Assembly: GCA_964502175.1 (NCBI GenBank)
Contig: CAZCVE010000042.1
Coordinates: 17,463-81,462, forward strand
Direction of reading: 5' to 3'
Origin: JAFLCL01 sp964502175
GTDB taxonomy: Bacteria > Myxococcota_A > Polyangia > Polyangiales > Sandaracinaceae
Length of the DNA: 64,000 nucleotides
Part shown: positions 35,401 through 43,255 of the stretch, one piece after another
Layout of the letters: each line of letters begins with the position of its first letter
Position numbering within the stretch: position 1 is the first letter of the stretch
Made by a program: the position numbers and the translations under genes
The notes under the pieces: generated by a model
Database searches by the model: none
Told to the model about the DNA's origin: nothing
Seen by the model: only the letters and a program-made list of their open reading frames with translations

Positions 35401-37796
35401 GGCCCGATCGACGGCTCGAGGCGCGCACGCGGCTCGTCGTCCACAACAACGTGTGCAGCTGGATCCTCCCGATCCAGCGCGCGCTCGACGACCTGATCGA
35501 CACCGTGCGCGTCGGTCGACTCAGCGGCGACATGGAGTTCGCCGCGATCGCGGCGCAGTGCTGGGCGACGAACGCGCTCGTCGCGGGCGTGCCGCTCGCA
35601 GAGGTCTCGCGCACGGCGAGCGAGCTCGGCGCGTTCATGCGGAGCTACGGACAGCACACCGCGCACGCGCTCCATCGCCCGCTCGAGCAGGTCGTGCGCG
35701 CGCTGCTCGGACAGACCCCGTCGCCCGCGTCGCTCGACGGAAACGGCTACGACGAAGAGGCCGCGCTCGCCGAGGCCAAGCGCGTGGGGAGCGCGAGCTA
35801 CGCGTTCGTCACGCTCAGCGACATGCTGCTCGTGCGCTTTCACTTCGGCACCGCCGAAGACGCGTGGGGAGTCGCGGAGCGCGCTGCGCCGTACCAAGCG
35901 GGCGCGGCCTCGACGCATCACCTGTCGACGTTCCACCTCTACGCGCCGCTCGCGGCCGCGCGCCTCTACCCCCGCGCGCCCGAGGCGACGCGCGAGGCGC
36001 TCTTGGCGAAGATCGACCTGAGCCTCGCGCAGCTCGACGCGTGGGCCGCCGTGGCGCCGCTCTCGTTCGCGCACCGCGCGCTGCTCGTCCGCGCAGAGCG
36101 GGGGAGGATCCTCCACGAGCCCGACGCGGAGGTCACCTACCGCCGAGCGCTCGACGCGGCGCGCGCGACCGAGTTCGTGAACGACGAAGCGCTCACCGCC
36201 GAGCTCGCAGGCCGCTTCCACCTGGGCCGCGGCGGCGCCGAGCTCACGATCGCCCGCGCGTTCCTCGAAGACGCGCGCTTCGCGTACCAGCGATGGGGCG
36301 CAGAAGGAAAGGTCCACGCGCTCGATACGGAGCTACCCCACCTGCTGTCGCGCGCGCCGACGCACGCGAGCATCGACGTGACGCTGGGCAGCGTCGTCGG
36401 GCTCGACCTCGACGCAGCCGCGGTCATCAAGGCCGCGCGCGACCTCTCGGCGACGATGGAGCTCGACGCGCTCCTCCGCTCGCTGTTCCGCACCGCGCTC
36501 GAGGCCGCAGGCGCCGAGCGCGCGTTCTTGCTGCTCCCGCGCGAGGATCACTGGGAGGTCGTGCTCGAGGGCGGCGCCGACTCCGAGCCCGACGCCACGA
36601 AGCGTCGTCTCGACGAGTGCGACAGCGCGGTCGTGCCGGTGGGCATCCTGCGGCACGTGCTCCGCACGCGGCGAACGCTCTTGCTCGAAGACGCGCTCGA
36701 GCGACGCGGGCCGCACGCGAGCGATCCCTACGTCGTCGCGAACGGCGTGCGCTCCGTGCACTGTCTGCCCCTCGTCTCGCGTGGGCAGCCGAGCGCCGTC
36801 CTCTACCTCGAGCACCGCGCGATGCAGGGCGTGTTCACGCCGCGCCGCGCGGGGCTGATGGAGCTGCTCACGTCACAAGCGACCGTCTCGCTCGAGAACG
36901 CGCGCCTCTACGAGGCCCAGCGCCACCTCGCGCGACAGCAAGAGCGCTTCGTACCGCTCGAGTTCCTCGAGAGCCTCGGCAAGAAGGATCTCGCGGACGT
37001 CGCGCTCGGGCAGCACGTCGAGAAGACGATGTCGGTGCTCTTCACTGATCTCCATCGCTTCACGACGCTCGTCGAGAGCCTCGGCGCGCGCGCGATCGTC
37101 AGCGTGCTGAACGACTACTTCGCGGCGATGGAGCCCGCGATCGTGTCGCAGCACGGCTTCATCGACTCGTTCAACGGCGACGAGATCATGGCCCTCTTCG
37201 ACGGCGAGCCCGACCGCGCCGTGCAGGCCGCCGTGGAGCTCCAGCGCGCGCTCACGCGCTTCAACGAGGCCAGCAAAGACGGCGACCGACCGGCGCTCCG
37301 CATGGGCGTTGGCGTCAACACCGGCCCGCTGCTCCTCGGCATCGTCGGCGGCCGCGATCGCATCAAGTGCGGCGTGGTCGGCGACGCCGTGAACCTCGCG
37401 TCACGCTTGGAGCGGCTCACGCGCCGCTACGGCGTGGCGGCGATCATCGGCGACGCCACGTGGCGCGGCCTCGCGCATCCCGAGCGCTTCAGCGCACGCC
37501 CCATCGATCGCGTGATCGTGAAGGGCGCCGAGACGCCCATGACGCTCTACGAGCTCCTCGACGCGGAGACCGACGCGAACCGCGAGCCGAAGGAGCGCAC
37601 GAGAGCCCTCTGGCAACGCGCGCTCGAGTCGTACTGGTCACGCGACTTCGACTCCGCCCTCGAGCTCTGCGGCGAGTGCCTGGCGCTCGCGCCGCGCGAT
37701 CGGCTGCCGATGATGCTCGCCAACCGCTGCACGCGGTTCCAGCAAGACCCACCCCCCGAAGGCTGGAACGGCGTCGAGCGTCTCCTCGAGAAGTGA
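32460..37796 (+). CDS. Ser/Thr kinase - AAA ATPase - helical repeats - GAF - class III adenylate cyclase
   Basis: 1778 aa. Kinase domain (~10-265): the RD loop reads HKDVNPSN near 127-134, with DFGIAT and APEQTGR. A PknK-type AAA ATPase follows: Walker A GVAGIGKTS near 330, Walker B LFLDDLQWAD near 460. A long helical TPR-like region (~640-1290) and a GAF domain (~1310-1480) come next. A class III nucleotide cyclase (~1515-1710) has VLFTDLHRFTT and GDEIMALF (two metal Asp) and RIKCGVVGDAVNLASRLE (Lys/Asp purine pair, Asn/Arg), so it is probably an active adenylate cyclase. It ends with a short TPR-like tail. As last gene of the lipoxygenase operon it may sense or transmit a fatty-acid or oxylipin signal (inference). 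Confidence 0.92.
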   Translation: MVSVSIEGFTGLEEVHRGASSLVLRGVRTEDGRRVVIKTTAHRRPSRAETAALVREMRLARKASSSRSVEMLEQREIDGIPILVMADAGGLPLDRVLREATLDLETKLEIALATTLAIEAIHARGIVHKDVNPSNVLWSWETRTARLIDFGIATELERERPSEIDVHRLEGTLHYLAPEQTGRTNGRVDRRSDLYALGVTLYELFTGRRPFASADALELVHAHLARRPIPPHDHDEAVPTTVSDIVLRLLAKAAEDRYQSATGLAVDLEECLRLWRATRTVPTFALARADRPPRLEIPERLYGREREARAIEEALERAANGTRELLLVGGVAGIGKTSLVHATLGAVTAHRAHFLEGKFDPLRLGVAYEPLGAAVGAFLQSILARPPEVLLEMKERLARALADHAGVLFDLLPELAAFVPRPSLAPPDVPVAEAENRFHLAFRALVGALVDAPRPLVLFLDDLQWADLSTLRLLEGLVTDESLAHLVVIGAYRANEIDAAHPLSLTRERVARAGTQLVGLELGAPDASALHRMLTDTFARDDDALAELSSRCIRRTGGNPFFLARLLTDLVDRDLVSWDAELRRWTWDRAALAELEPRRLDGSDSVVALLVDRIGSLPEDTRLALARAACVGSAFDLRELAKLSSETPARVQLALEPAVLGGLVSPRGKGWRLEEGDALDHTPDEAFLYAFEHDRIQSAAYESLEASARDRVHLALGRALLDAGGERGFEALRHLNVACDLLDRDARHDLARKNRDAGLRARRGSAFAAASAFFEAGLAALDRATPFAVDDALAFELAVASAECAYLLADLTLTRRRLDDAYAHARTTLDRVEVQRVDIAAHIAAQDLHGAIRIAREALAPLGVLLPAQATDADVGAAVGRAMTALGTDGTTRLESLPDVTDPQVIAAMDLLVQASSPAYYAMPALLPVIAAELVVTSLERGPCTATPFGLSVFGIVLNAIGMLPAAHELGLLARRMLDRWPDRRLEARTRLVVHNNVCSWILPIQRALDDLIDTVRVGRLSGDMEFAAIAAQCWATNALVAGVPLAEVSRTASELGAFMRSYGQHTAHALHRPLEQVVRALLGQTPSPASLDGNGYDEEAALAEAKRVGSASYAFVTLSDMLLVRFHFGTAEDAWGVAERAAPYQAGAASTHHLSTFHLYAPLAAARLYPRAPEATREALLAKIDLSLAQLDAWAAVAPLSFAHRALLVRAERGRILHEPDAEVTYRRALDAARATEFVNDEALTAELAGRFHLGRGGAELTIARAFLEDARFAYQRWGAEGKVHALDTELPHLLSRAPTHASIDVTLGSVVGLDLDAAAVIKAARDLSATMELDALLRSLFRTALEAAGAERAFLLLPREDHWEVVLEGGADSEPDATKRRLDECDSAVVPVGILRHVLRTRRTLLLEDALERRGPHASDPYVVANGVRSVHCLPLVSRGQPSAVLYLEHRAMQGVFTPRRAGLMELLTSQATVSLENARLYEAQRHLARQQERFVPLEFLESLGKKDLADVALGQHVEKTMSVLFTDLHRFTTLVESLGARAIVSVLNDYFAAMEPAIVSQHGFIDSFNGDEIMALFDGEPDRAVQAAVELQRALTRFNEASKDGDRPALRMGVGVNTGPLLLGIVGGRDRIKCGVVGDAVNLASRLERLTRRYGVAAIIGDATWRGLAHPERFSARPIDRVIVKGAETPMTLYELLDAETDANREPKERTRALWQRALESYWSRDFDSALELCGECLALAPRDRLPMMLANRCTRFQQDPPPEGWNGVERLLEK

Positions 37797-37832
37797 GCGC
37801 CTCAGCGCGCACGAACGAGAGCGCGAGGAGCG

Positions 37833-37924
37833 CAAGCGGGGTTGGGGCCCCGCGCGCAGCACGCGCTTCCGCGCGTGGAGCGGGAGGGGGCCCCGCTCAC
37901 GGGGGAGGGTCCGCATGGACCCTC
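37833..37924 (-). repeat. Structured intergenic repeat family A, copy 2
   Basis: On the minus strand it starts 7 nt past the LysM gene stop with a perfect hairpin GAGGGTCC-ATGC-GGACCCTC. Compared with copy 1 one G-C pair is replaced by T-A in both arms, a compensatory change that supports the stem. The remaining consensus (GGGGCCCCCTCCCGCTCCA, GGGGCCCC, CCCCGCTTG) is retained. Confidence 0.8.
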
Positions 37925-37931
37925 AGGAAGA

Positions 37932-39020
37932 TCAGTACCCTTCGCGCATCTCCGCGTGATCGCCGACCTCGACGGTCTCGACCGAGCGCGTGATCCACAG
38001 CCCCGCCGTGCGCGGCCTCAGCGAGACGACGCGTCCCTCCGCGATGATCTCTTCCGGCCACTCTTCGGGCTCGGGCGGGTTCGCCTGCGCCTGGCCCATC
38101 TCCGTCGCCGTCGTCTCGATGTGCCGGCGCCACTCGTCCGAGCGACGCGTGACGTAGAAGCGGTTGCCGAGGCGCACGCCGTCGTCTTCGCCGACGGGCA
38201 CGAACACGACCTGCTGCTCGCCGAGCAGCTCGTGCGGCACGAGCGTCGCGACGATCCGCGTGTCCATGTCGCGGTCCGACGAGACCGGCGGCACCACCTC
38301 GAAGCGGCGCGGGATCGCGGCGACGCGGTAGCCGCGCTCGATCGGCTCGAGCGCCTCGGTGACCGTGGCCGTCGCGATGCGGCGCTCGTCGTCGTAGCGG
38401 TCGATGCGGACGGTACCGAGGATGCGCACGAGCGTGCCCGTCTCGTTCTCTGCGCGCTCGTTGGCCTCGTACACGCGGTAGATCGTGAACTCGCCTTGCG
38501 GCCGCTCGCGCTCGGTGCGGTCGCCCTCGAAGCGCACGTAGATCGAGTCGTACGGCGAGAGGAGCATGTGATCGGTGGGCGAGCCGATGATCTCGCCGCT
38601 CTGCTCGAGCGCCTCGCGATCGAGGTAGCCGAGCTCTCGCAAGAAGAGCGTCCCCGCGGCGACGCCACGGCGCGACGTGACCGTCTGCGCCTCCGCGATC
38701 ATCGCGCCGCCCTGCCCGAGCAGGCGCACCTGATCGAGCGGATAGATCCAGTGCGGGTTCGTGATCTCGGGGTTGTAGGACCAGAGGCGCGGCCAATCCC
38801 ACGGGTTGCCGTAGTAGCGGCCGCTGATGCCCCACAGCGTGTCACCGCGCTGCACCGTGTGCGTGGGCGGGATCACGGAGTCGTGGCGGAGGCCGACGGT
38901 GCCGAGGTTGCCCGTGCCCGAGTCCCCCGTGTCCATCCACTCCTGCGCGAGCGAGTGCGCAGGGACTGCGGCGGCCGCGAGGGCCAAGACGATCGAGACT
39001 CGGATCTGCTTGCGATTCAT
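37932..39020 (-). CDS. Exported LysM-domain protein
   Basis: 362 aa with signal peptide (MNRKQIRVSIVLALAAAAVPAHS, cleavage near 25). One LysM domain near residues 53-97 has HTVQRGDTLWGISGRYYGNPWDW and the end PHWIYPLDQVRLL. LysM binds the glycan backbone of peptidoglycan. The C-terminal ~250 residues are beta-rich without a recognised catalytic motif. This arrangement is common in myxobacterial cell-wall proteins. It lies downstream of the CpoB-like gene, with a 4-nt overlap, in the same operon. Confidence 0.85.
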   Translation of the reverse strand: MNRKQIRVSIVLALAAAAVPAHSLAQEWMDTGDSGTGNLGTVGLRHDSVIPPTHTVQRGDTLWGISGRYYGNPWDWPRLWSYNPEITNPHWIYPLDQVRLLGQGGAMIAEAQTVTSRRGVAAGTLFLRELGYLDREALEQSGEIIGSPTDHMLLSPYDSIYVRFEGDRTERERPQGEFTIYRVYEANERAENETGTLVRILGTVRIDRYDDERRIATATVTEALEPIERGYRVAAIPRRFEVVPPVSSDRDMDTRIVATLVPHELLGEQQVVFVPVGEDDGVRLGNRFYVTRRSDEWRRHIETTATEMGQAQANPPEPEEWPEEIIAEGRVVSLRPRTAGLWITRSVETVEVGDHAEMREGY

Positions 39021-40186
39021 GTGTCCTCCCGAGAGGCGAGCCGTGCTGCGACCGTGCCGGGATGCTCGGCCCGCACACGTCGGAAATAGGTGCGCGCGCC
39101 CTCGAGATCGCCCTGTCGCTGACGACAGAACCCGAGGCGCAGGAGCGCATCCGGAACCTTGTTGCCGCGTGGGAAGCGGCGGACCATCTCCGCGAGCTCA
39201 CGCTCTGCGGCTGCGAAGTCGCGGCGCATGTAGAGCACCTCGCCTCGCCAGTACATCGCGTTGTCCGCGTACGGATGCGACGGATGCAACCGAAGGAACG
39301 TGCCGAGGCCCGCGAGCGCCTCGTCGAAGTGGCGCGCCGCGACGTGGTTGAGCGCAGCCTGGTACTCGCGCACCGCGGGATCATCGGCAGTGCGCGGCGC
39401 GGTCGTCGTCGTCGTGCCGGCCGCGCCCATCATCGCCACGGGCGGCGCGGGCATCACCGCGAGCGGTCGGTCGGGGATCGGCGGCACCATCGAGCGCATG
39501 CCCGGAGGAGCGACGACCGGGAGCGGCCCGAGCCCTCCGACCATCGGTGGCGCTGGCAGATACTGCGGCATCGCGGCAGGCATCGCCTGCGGCATGCCCG
39601 GCATTCCACCCGGCATTCCACCCTGCATCGGAACCTGCATCGGCATCGCACCAGGCTGCATCTGACCGGGCATCACTGCGACGCCAGGCATCATCGGCGC
39701 GTACGCAGACGCGGGGATCTCGGGCGGCCCGTAGAGTCGAAGCACAGGGCGCGGGCCCGTGTCCTCGGCGACCTCTTCGGCGGGCTCTTCGATCACGACC
39801 TCTTCGCGCTCACGCTCCGCCGCGCGCGCGCTCGCTCGCTGCGATTCGCCGATGCGGACCACGGGGCGCGCGGCCTCTTCCTCGCGGGCGACGGCCTCGT
39901 CGCGGAGCTCCTGCACGCGCGCGTCGGCCATCGCGAGGCGCGACTCGAGCTCACGGATGCGGCGCTCGCGACCGACGGCCTCGGACTCGAGCGTCTCGAC
40001 GCGCGCGATCGGCAGCGCCTCCGCTTCACCACCGGTCGTCGCGGCGGCGACGGTCTCCGGCACAGGCGCGCTCGCGGTCGCTGCGCAGCCCGTCGCAGGC
40101 ACGGACGCGAGCGCGAGGACGAGCAGCAGCTGCCGAGTCGAGCGGCTCGGTCGACGCGATTTCGTGGCAGACGCGGGGGGGCTCAT
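39017..40186 (-). CDS. CpoB/YbgF-like lipoprotein with Met/Pro-rich linker
   Basis: 389 aa from ATG at 40186. Signal peptide and lipobox ATGC (Cys near 34) are followed by a coiled coil (~60-125, Glu/Arg/Ala-rich), a low-complexity Met/Pro/Gly linker (~150-260), and a TPR module (~285-385; AALNHVAARHFDEALAGLGTFL and following). This resembles the Tol-Pal periplasmic protein CpoB, which couples outer-membrane constriction to wall synthesis, but no tol/pal genes are adjacent, so the Tol link is uncertain. The Met-rich linker is unusual and could bind metal. Confidence 0.75.
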   Translation of the reverse strand: MSPPASATKSRRPSRSTRQLLLVLALASVPATGCAATASAPVPETVAAATTGGEAEALPIARVETLESEAVGRERRIRELESRLAMADARVQELRDEAVAREEEAARPVVRIGESQRASARAAEREREEVVIEEPAEEVAEDTGPRPVLRLYGPPEIPASAYAPMMPGVAVMPGQMQPGAMPMQVPMQGGMPGGMPGMPQAMPAAMPQYLPAPPMVGGLGPLPVVAPPGMRSMVPPIPDRPLAVMPAPPVAMMGAAGTTTTTAPRTADDPAVREYQAALNHVAARHFDEALAGLGTFLRLHPSHPYADNAMYWRGEVLYMRRDFAAAERELAEMVRRFPRGNKVPDALLRLGFCRQRQGDLEGARTYFRRVRAEHPGTVAARLASREDT

Positions 40187-40278
40187 GACCGGCCCATCGT
40201 AGGGACCGACCCGAACGGGGGTCAAAAAACCAGGCGACCGCCCCACCCTCGCTCTGCGAGCGGATGGCCCAGGGCAGC

Positions 40279-41058
40279 TCAGCCAGGTCGCTGCCAGAGG
40301 CCGCCGATCGGTCGACGGTGCGGCAGGAGCGCGTGATCGCGCGCGGCCGTCCCGAGCGGCTGGATCACGAGGAAGAACACGAGCGCGGCGAACGCGCCGG
40401 CCGTCGACACGGCGCCGAAGACGGGCGGCCACAGCGCCACGAAGGTGAAGCCAGCGGCTCCGAGGAGCGCCGTCGCGACCAGCGCGCGCAGCGGCCGACG
40501 CGCTCTCGCGACCACGAGCTCGGGGTCTTCACAGGCGACGAGACGGATCGCGCTGCCGCTGCCGTCTCCGTCGAGCTCGATCCACACGTCGTCGCCGACA
40601 CGAAGGCGCCGCTCGAGCGTGCTCGTGTAGCCGCGGAAGGTAGAGGCAGACGGCCACGCCGCGTCGAACGCCTCGCGGCCTCCGCGCGACGCGACCTTGC
40701 CGCACCAGACCTCGGCGCCCTCGGCACCCGGCACGGTGATCTCGCGCTCGCCCGCGCGCACCACGCCGCCGTGGAGCACGGGATGCGCTGCGCGATCGGT
40801 GAACGCGATGCGCTGCGGTCCGGCCATCGTGACCGCGCGGCCGAGCTGCTCCACGTCGCTCGTCGCGAACACCCCGCCCGGCCCCTCCCCCTTCACGATG
40901 CGCGCTGCGATCAGCGTGCCCTTCGCTCGGCTCTGCCGCAGCCCGCGCATGCGCTCGTTCAGCCGGGCGTGCCGCTTCATCGCGTCGGCCGCGATCAAGA
41001 GGATGTTCACCCAGAGCACCAAGAGCGCGAGCGCGCCCATCAGCTCGGCAGACAGCAT
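40279..41058 (-). CDS. Membrane protein of unknown function
   Basis: 259 aa from ATG at 41058. One hydrophobic helix lies at the N-terminus (~5-25) and two near the C-terminus (~190-235). The ~150-residue soluble middle domain (GTLIAARIVKGEGPGG through RVGDDVWIELDGDG) is beta-rich, with a pattern that recalls the bacterial GIDE-like domain; this is tentative. It is 2 nt downstream of the desaturase gene and so is co-transcribed with it. A role in membrane lipid handling is inferred from context only. Confidence 0.55.
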   Translation of the reverse strand: MLSAELMGALALLVLWVNILLIAADAMKRHARLNERMRGLRQSRAKGTLIAARIVKGEGPGGVFATSDVEQLGRAVTMAGPQRIAFTDRAAHPVLHGGVVRAGEREITVPGAEGAEVWCGKVASRGGREAFDAAWPSASTFRGYTSTLERRLRVGDDVWIELDGDGSGSAIRLVACEDPELVVARARRPLRALVATALLGAAGFTFVALWPPVFGAVSTAGAFAALVFFLVIQPLGTAARDHALLPHRRPIGGLWQRPG

Positions 41059-41060
41059 GG

Positions 41061-42062
41061 TCAGTCCGCGATGGCGTCGGACGCCGCTCGGGCCTTGCGG
41101 TCGTCGCGCGAGGCGAGCTGCGCGGAGGGACGCGTCGTCGACGCCTGGAGGTTCATCGCGTCCGGAGGAGCGACGCGAAAGACGAACGTACGCAGCAGGT
41201 AGAGCACCATGCTCGGCTCGTCGAGCCGCGGATCCACACGCCCGACGCAGTCGCGCTCGTGCTGCTCGGCGAGCACCGACCAGTGCAGCCCGGCTCGGTT
41301 GTGATGGATCGTGTGGTAGCCGTTGTTGCACATCACCCAGTTGAACCAGCGGCCCACGAAGTTGCGGCTGTGGTTCCAGTCGCTCTCGGTGTCGCAGCCG
41401 TCGTGCTGGATCAGGTTGATGCGCAGGATGCCGCGCGCGCCCCAGAGCTGCGGCATGACGATGAAGAACAGCGCGCCCCAGAAGTCGTACGCCAGCAGCG
41501 CCGCGGTGCCGCCGAACGCCACGATCTGCTCGAGCAGATACTGGCGCCTGAAGTCCGCCTGCCGCGTGGTGCGCGCCCAGCGCGTGACGCCGCCGAACGT
41601 GTTCGGACCGACCACGTTGGGGAAGTGGATCAGGTTGAGCAGGTGCCAGCGGAACGACACGTTGTCGGACGCAGCCCAGTCCGGCTGACCGTCGTCGTCG
41701 AAGTGGTGGTGCACCACGTTGTGCGACGCGACGTTCGCCGAAGCGGGGTACATCGCGCCGAAGCTGATCACGAGACGGAAGAAGCGGTTCAGCCCCTTCG
41801 ACTTGAAGATCCCCTTGTGCAGGTGGTTGTGGATCACCACCGCGTTGAGGAACGAGAGGTAACAGGCCGCGAGGAACATCGGGACGTTCCGACACGCGGG
41901 CACGGCGTACATCGCGAACAGGACCGCGATGTAGAGCGCCACGATGCCGATCTGCCGTCGGTCTGCGCGGTGGTGGAGCAGCCAGGTGTCGACTCGCTGT
42001 CGCGCCCCCGCGTCTGGCGCGCGCTCTGCTCCGACCGTGCCGTCGATCGTCGCCGTCGACAT
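41061..42062 (-). CDS. Fatty acid desaturase family protein
   Basis: 333 aa with several membrane helices. The three His boxes expected for a di-iron desaturase/hydroxylase are present: HNHLH near 78, HNVVHHH near 114 and GYHTIHH near 249, with an extra QHDGCDTESDW motif between. It acts in the inner membrane on acyl chains; regioselectivity is unknown. It follows another desaturase by 4 nt, so the two could act in sequence, which might supply polyunsaturated substrates to the lipoxygenases 9 kb away (inference). Confidence 0.85.
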   Translation of the reverse strand: MSTATIDGTVGAERAPDAGARQRVDTWLLHHRADRRQIGIVALYIAVLFAMYAVPACRNVPMFLAACYLSFLNAVVIHNHLHKGIFKSKGLNRFFRLVISFGAMYPASANVASHNVVHHHFDDDGQPDWAASDNVSFRWHLLNLIHFPNVVGPNTFGGVTRWARTTRQADFRRQYLLEQIVAFGGTAALLAYDFWGALFFIVMPQLWGARGILRINLIQHDGCDTESDWNHSRNFVGRWFNWVMCNNGYHTIHHNRAGLHWSVLAEQHERDCVGRVDPRLDEPSMVLYLLRTFVFRVAPPDAMNLQASTTRPSAQLASRDDRKARAASDAIAD

Positions 42063-42066
42063 GACG

Positions 42067-42948
42067 TCAGTCCTCGTCGGCCGCCGGCGGCGTCGATCCT
42101 CGCGCCTCGCTCGGCTTCGCGGCAGCGCGGATGGAGAGCTTCATCGGGTTGAACGCGCGCGCCACCTTGTGGTGGTTGCCGTGGTAGTAGATGCCGAAGA
42201 AAATTCGGTTGCCGATCCAGAACCACCCGGTGTCGAGGTTGGTCGGCTCGATCTTCCCGTCCTTCGTGTGGGCGTTGTGTCCCGACCAGTTGAAGTGGAT
42301 CACGAAGAGCCCCGACAGGATGAACGTCGGCACGTAGATGAACGCGAAGAGACCGGGGCCGAAGAGCGTGAACCACATCACGCCCAAGGCGACGGCGGTC
42401 AGGAACGACCACGTCGAGCGCATCTTCTCGTACCGGCGGTTCTCCGGCGTGTCGCCGTGCACGTCGAAGTACTCCTGCTGGAGCTGCTTCTCGACGTTGA
42501 CGAGGGTGTCGTACGCGTAGCGCCAGAAGTGGCGGTGCGCGGGGTGCGGATCACGGACCGGATCGTCCGAGTAGCGGTGATGCCGGCGGTGCGGGATCTC
42601 CCACGACGCGAACTTGCTGAGCACGAGCACCCCGCACAGCTCTCCCATGAGGCGGTTGATCGCCTTGGGAAAGTTGCCGTGCGAGGCGTTGTGGGCGAAC
42701 GCGTGCGCGCAGATCATCACGTAGAGCGCGGGCACGAAGAACACGAACATCCACGGCGCGAAGACCGGCGCGTGGTAGCCGCTGAGCACGAGCGCCGCGA
42801 CGACGGCGAGCGCGAGCAGCGCGACCACCGTGTCGTACTTCACGTAGAAGTACGGGTCGCGCTTGAACTGCGCGTACGGCAGCGAGGTCCAGAAGCCCGG
42901 AGCGGCAGCTCGCGGGGCAACGGCGGTGGCTTCGGCGGGCGCGGACAT
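42067..42948 (-). CDS. Fatty acid desaturase/hydroxylase family protein
   Basis: 293 aa. Membrane-bound, with His boxes HNASH near 86, HRRHH near 120 and YYHGNHHK near 254, separated by hydrophobic helices. The boxes match the membrane fatty acid desaturase superfamily. First gene of the desaturase-desaturase-membrane protein run. Its upstream region (42949-43255) is shared with the divergent DnaJ-like gene and holds a strong inverted repeat. Confidence 0.85.
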   Translation of the reverse strand: MSAPAEATAVAPRAAAPGFWTSLPYAQFKRDPYFYVKYDTVVALLALAVVAALVLSGYHAPVFAPWMFVFFVPALYVMICAHAFAHNASHGNFPKAINRLMGELCGVLVLSKFASWEIPHRRHHRYSDDPVRDPHPAHRHFWRYAYDTLVNVEKQLQQEYFDVHGDTPENRRYEKMRSTWSFLTAVALGVMWFTLFGPGLFAFIYVPTFILSGLFVIHFNWSGHNAHTKDGKIEPTNLDTGWFWIGNRIFFGIYYHGNHHKVARAFNPMKLSIRAAAKPSEARGSTPPAADED

Positions 42949-43255
42949 CGAATCCCTCTCGGGTTGAGATCGGTGTCCTCGTCACGGTTGCGCGAGACCC
43001 ACCCGATCGTCGAGGGGGGTAACACGTCGATCCGAAGGCGTCACGCTGCGTGCAGTCGCAAGCGTGTGTTGCCTCGCTCTGAAAATCCTGCAGCCGCCGT
43101 GTGAATCCACGGCACGCCACCGCTTCTTCGGACAGAACGCACGAAGCCCGCAACTCGTGCGGGCCCGTGTGAATCTCGTTCACGCGGGTCGTGCCGAGGT
43201 GGTGTCGCGCGGGACGGCCGCGAGCGGGTCACCGTCGATCGTAGGCTCTGGGCAG
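42949..43255. other. Divergent intergenic region, desaturase / DnaJ-like gene
   Basis: 307 nt without a credible gene, holding the promoters of both flanking operons. A GCCGTG/CACGGC dyad lies at 43096-43113 and a larger inverted repeat at 43164-43188. Both contain CCGTGTGAATC, so this decamer recurs 68 nt apart. Confidence 0.6.
43164..43188. promoter_or_regulatory. 25-bp inverted repeat, candidate operator
   Basis: CCCGTGTGAA, a 5-nt spacer, then TTCACGCGGG: nine of ten positions pair. Its left arm plus TC recurs at 43097-43107. It lies ~68 nt upstream of the DnaJ-like ATG and ~215 nt upstream of the desaturase operon. Confidence 0.5.

Noticed and set aside
32277..36317. 1346-codon open frame on the minus strand opposite the kinase/cyclase gene
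   Set aside because: Arg/Ala/Glu-rich with no domain; a shadow produced by G/C-rich third positions of the real plus-strand gene.
40224..40242. Possible intrinsic terminator after the membrane protein gene at 40279
   Set aside because: The T-run on the minus strand follows only a weak 4-bp stem; too poor to call.
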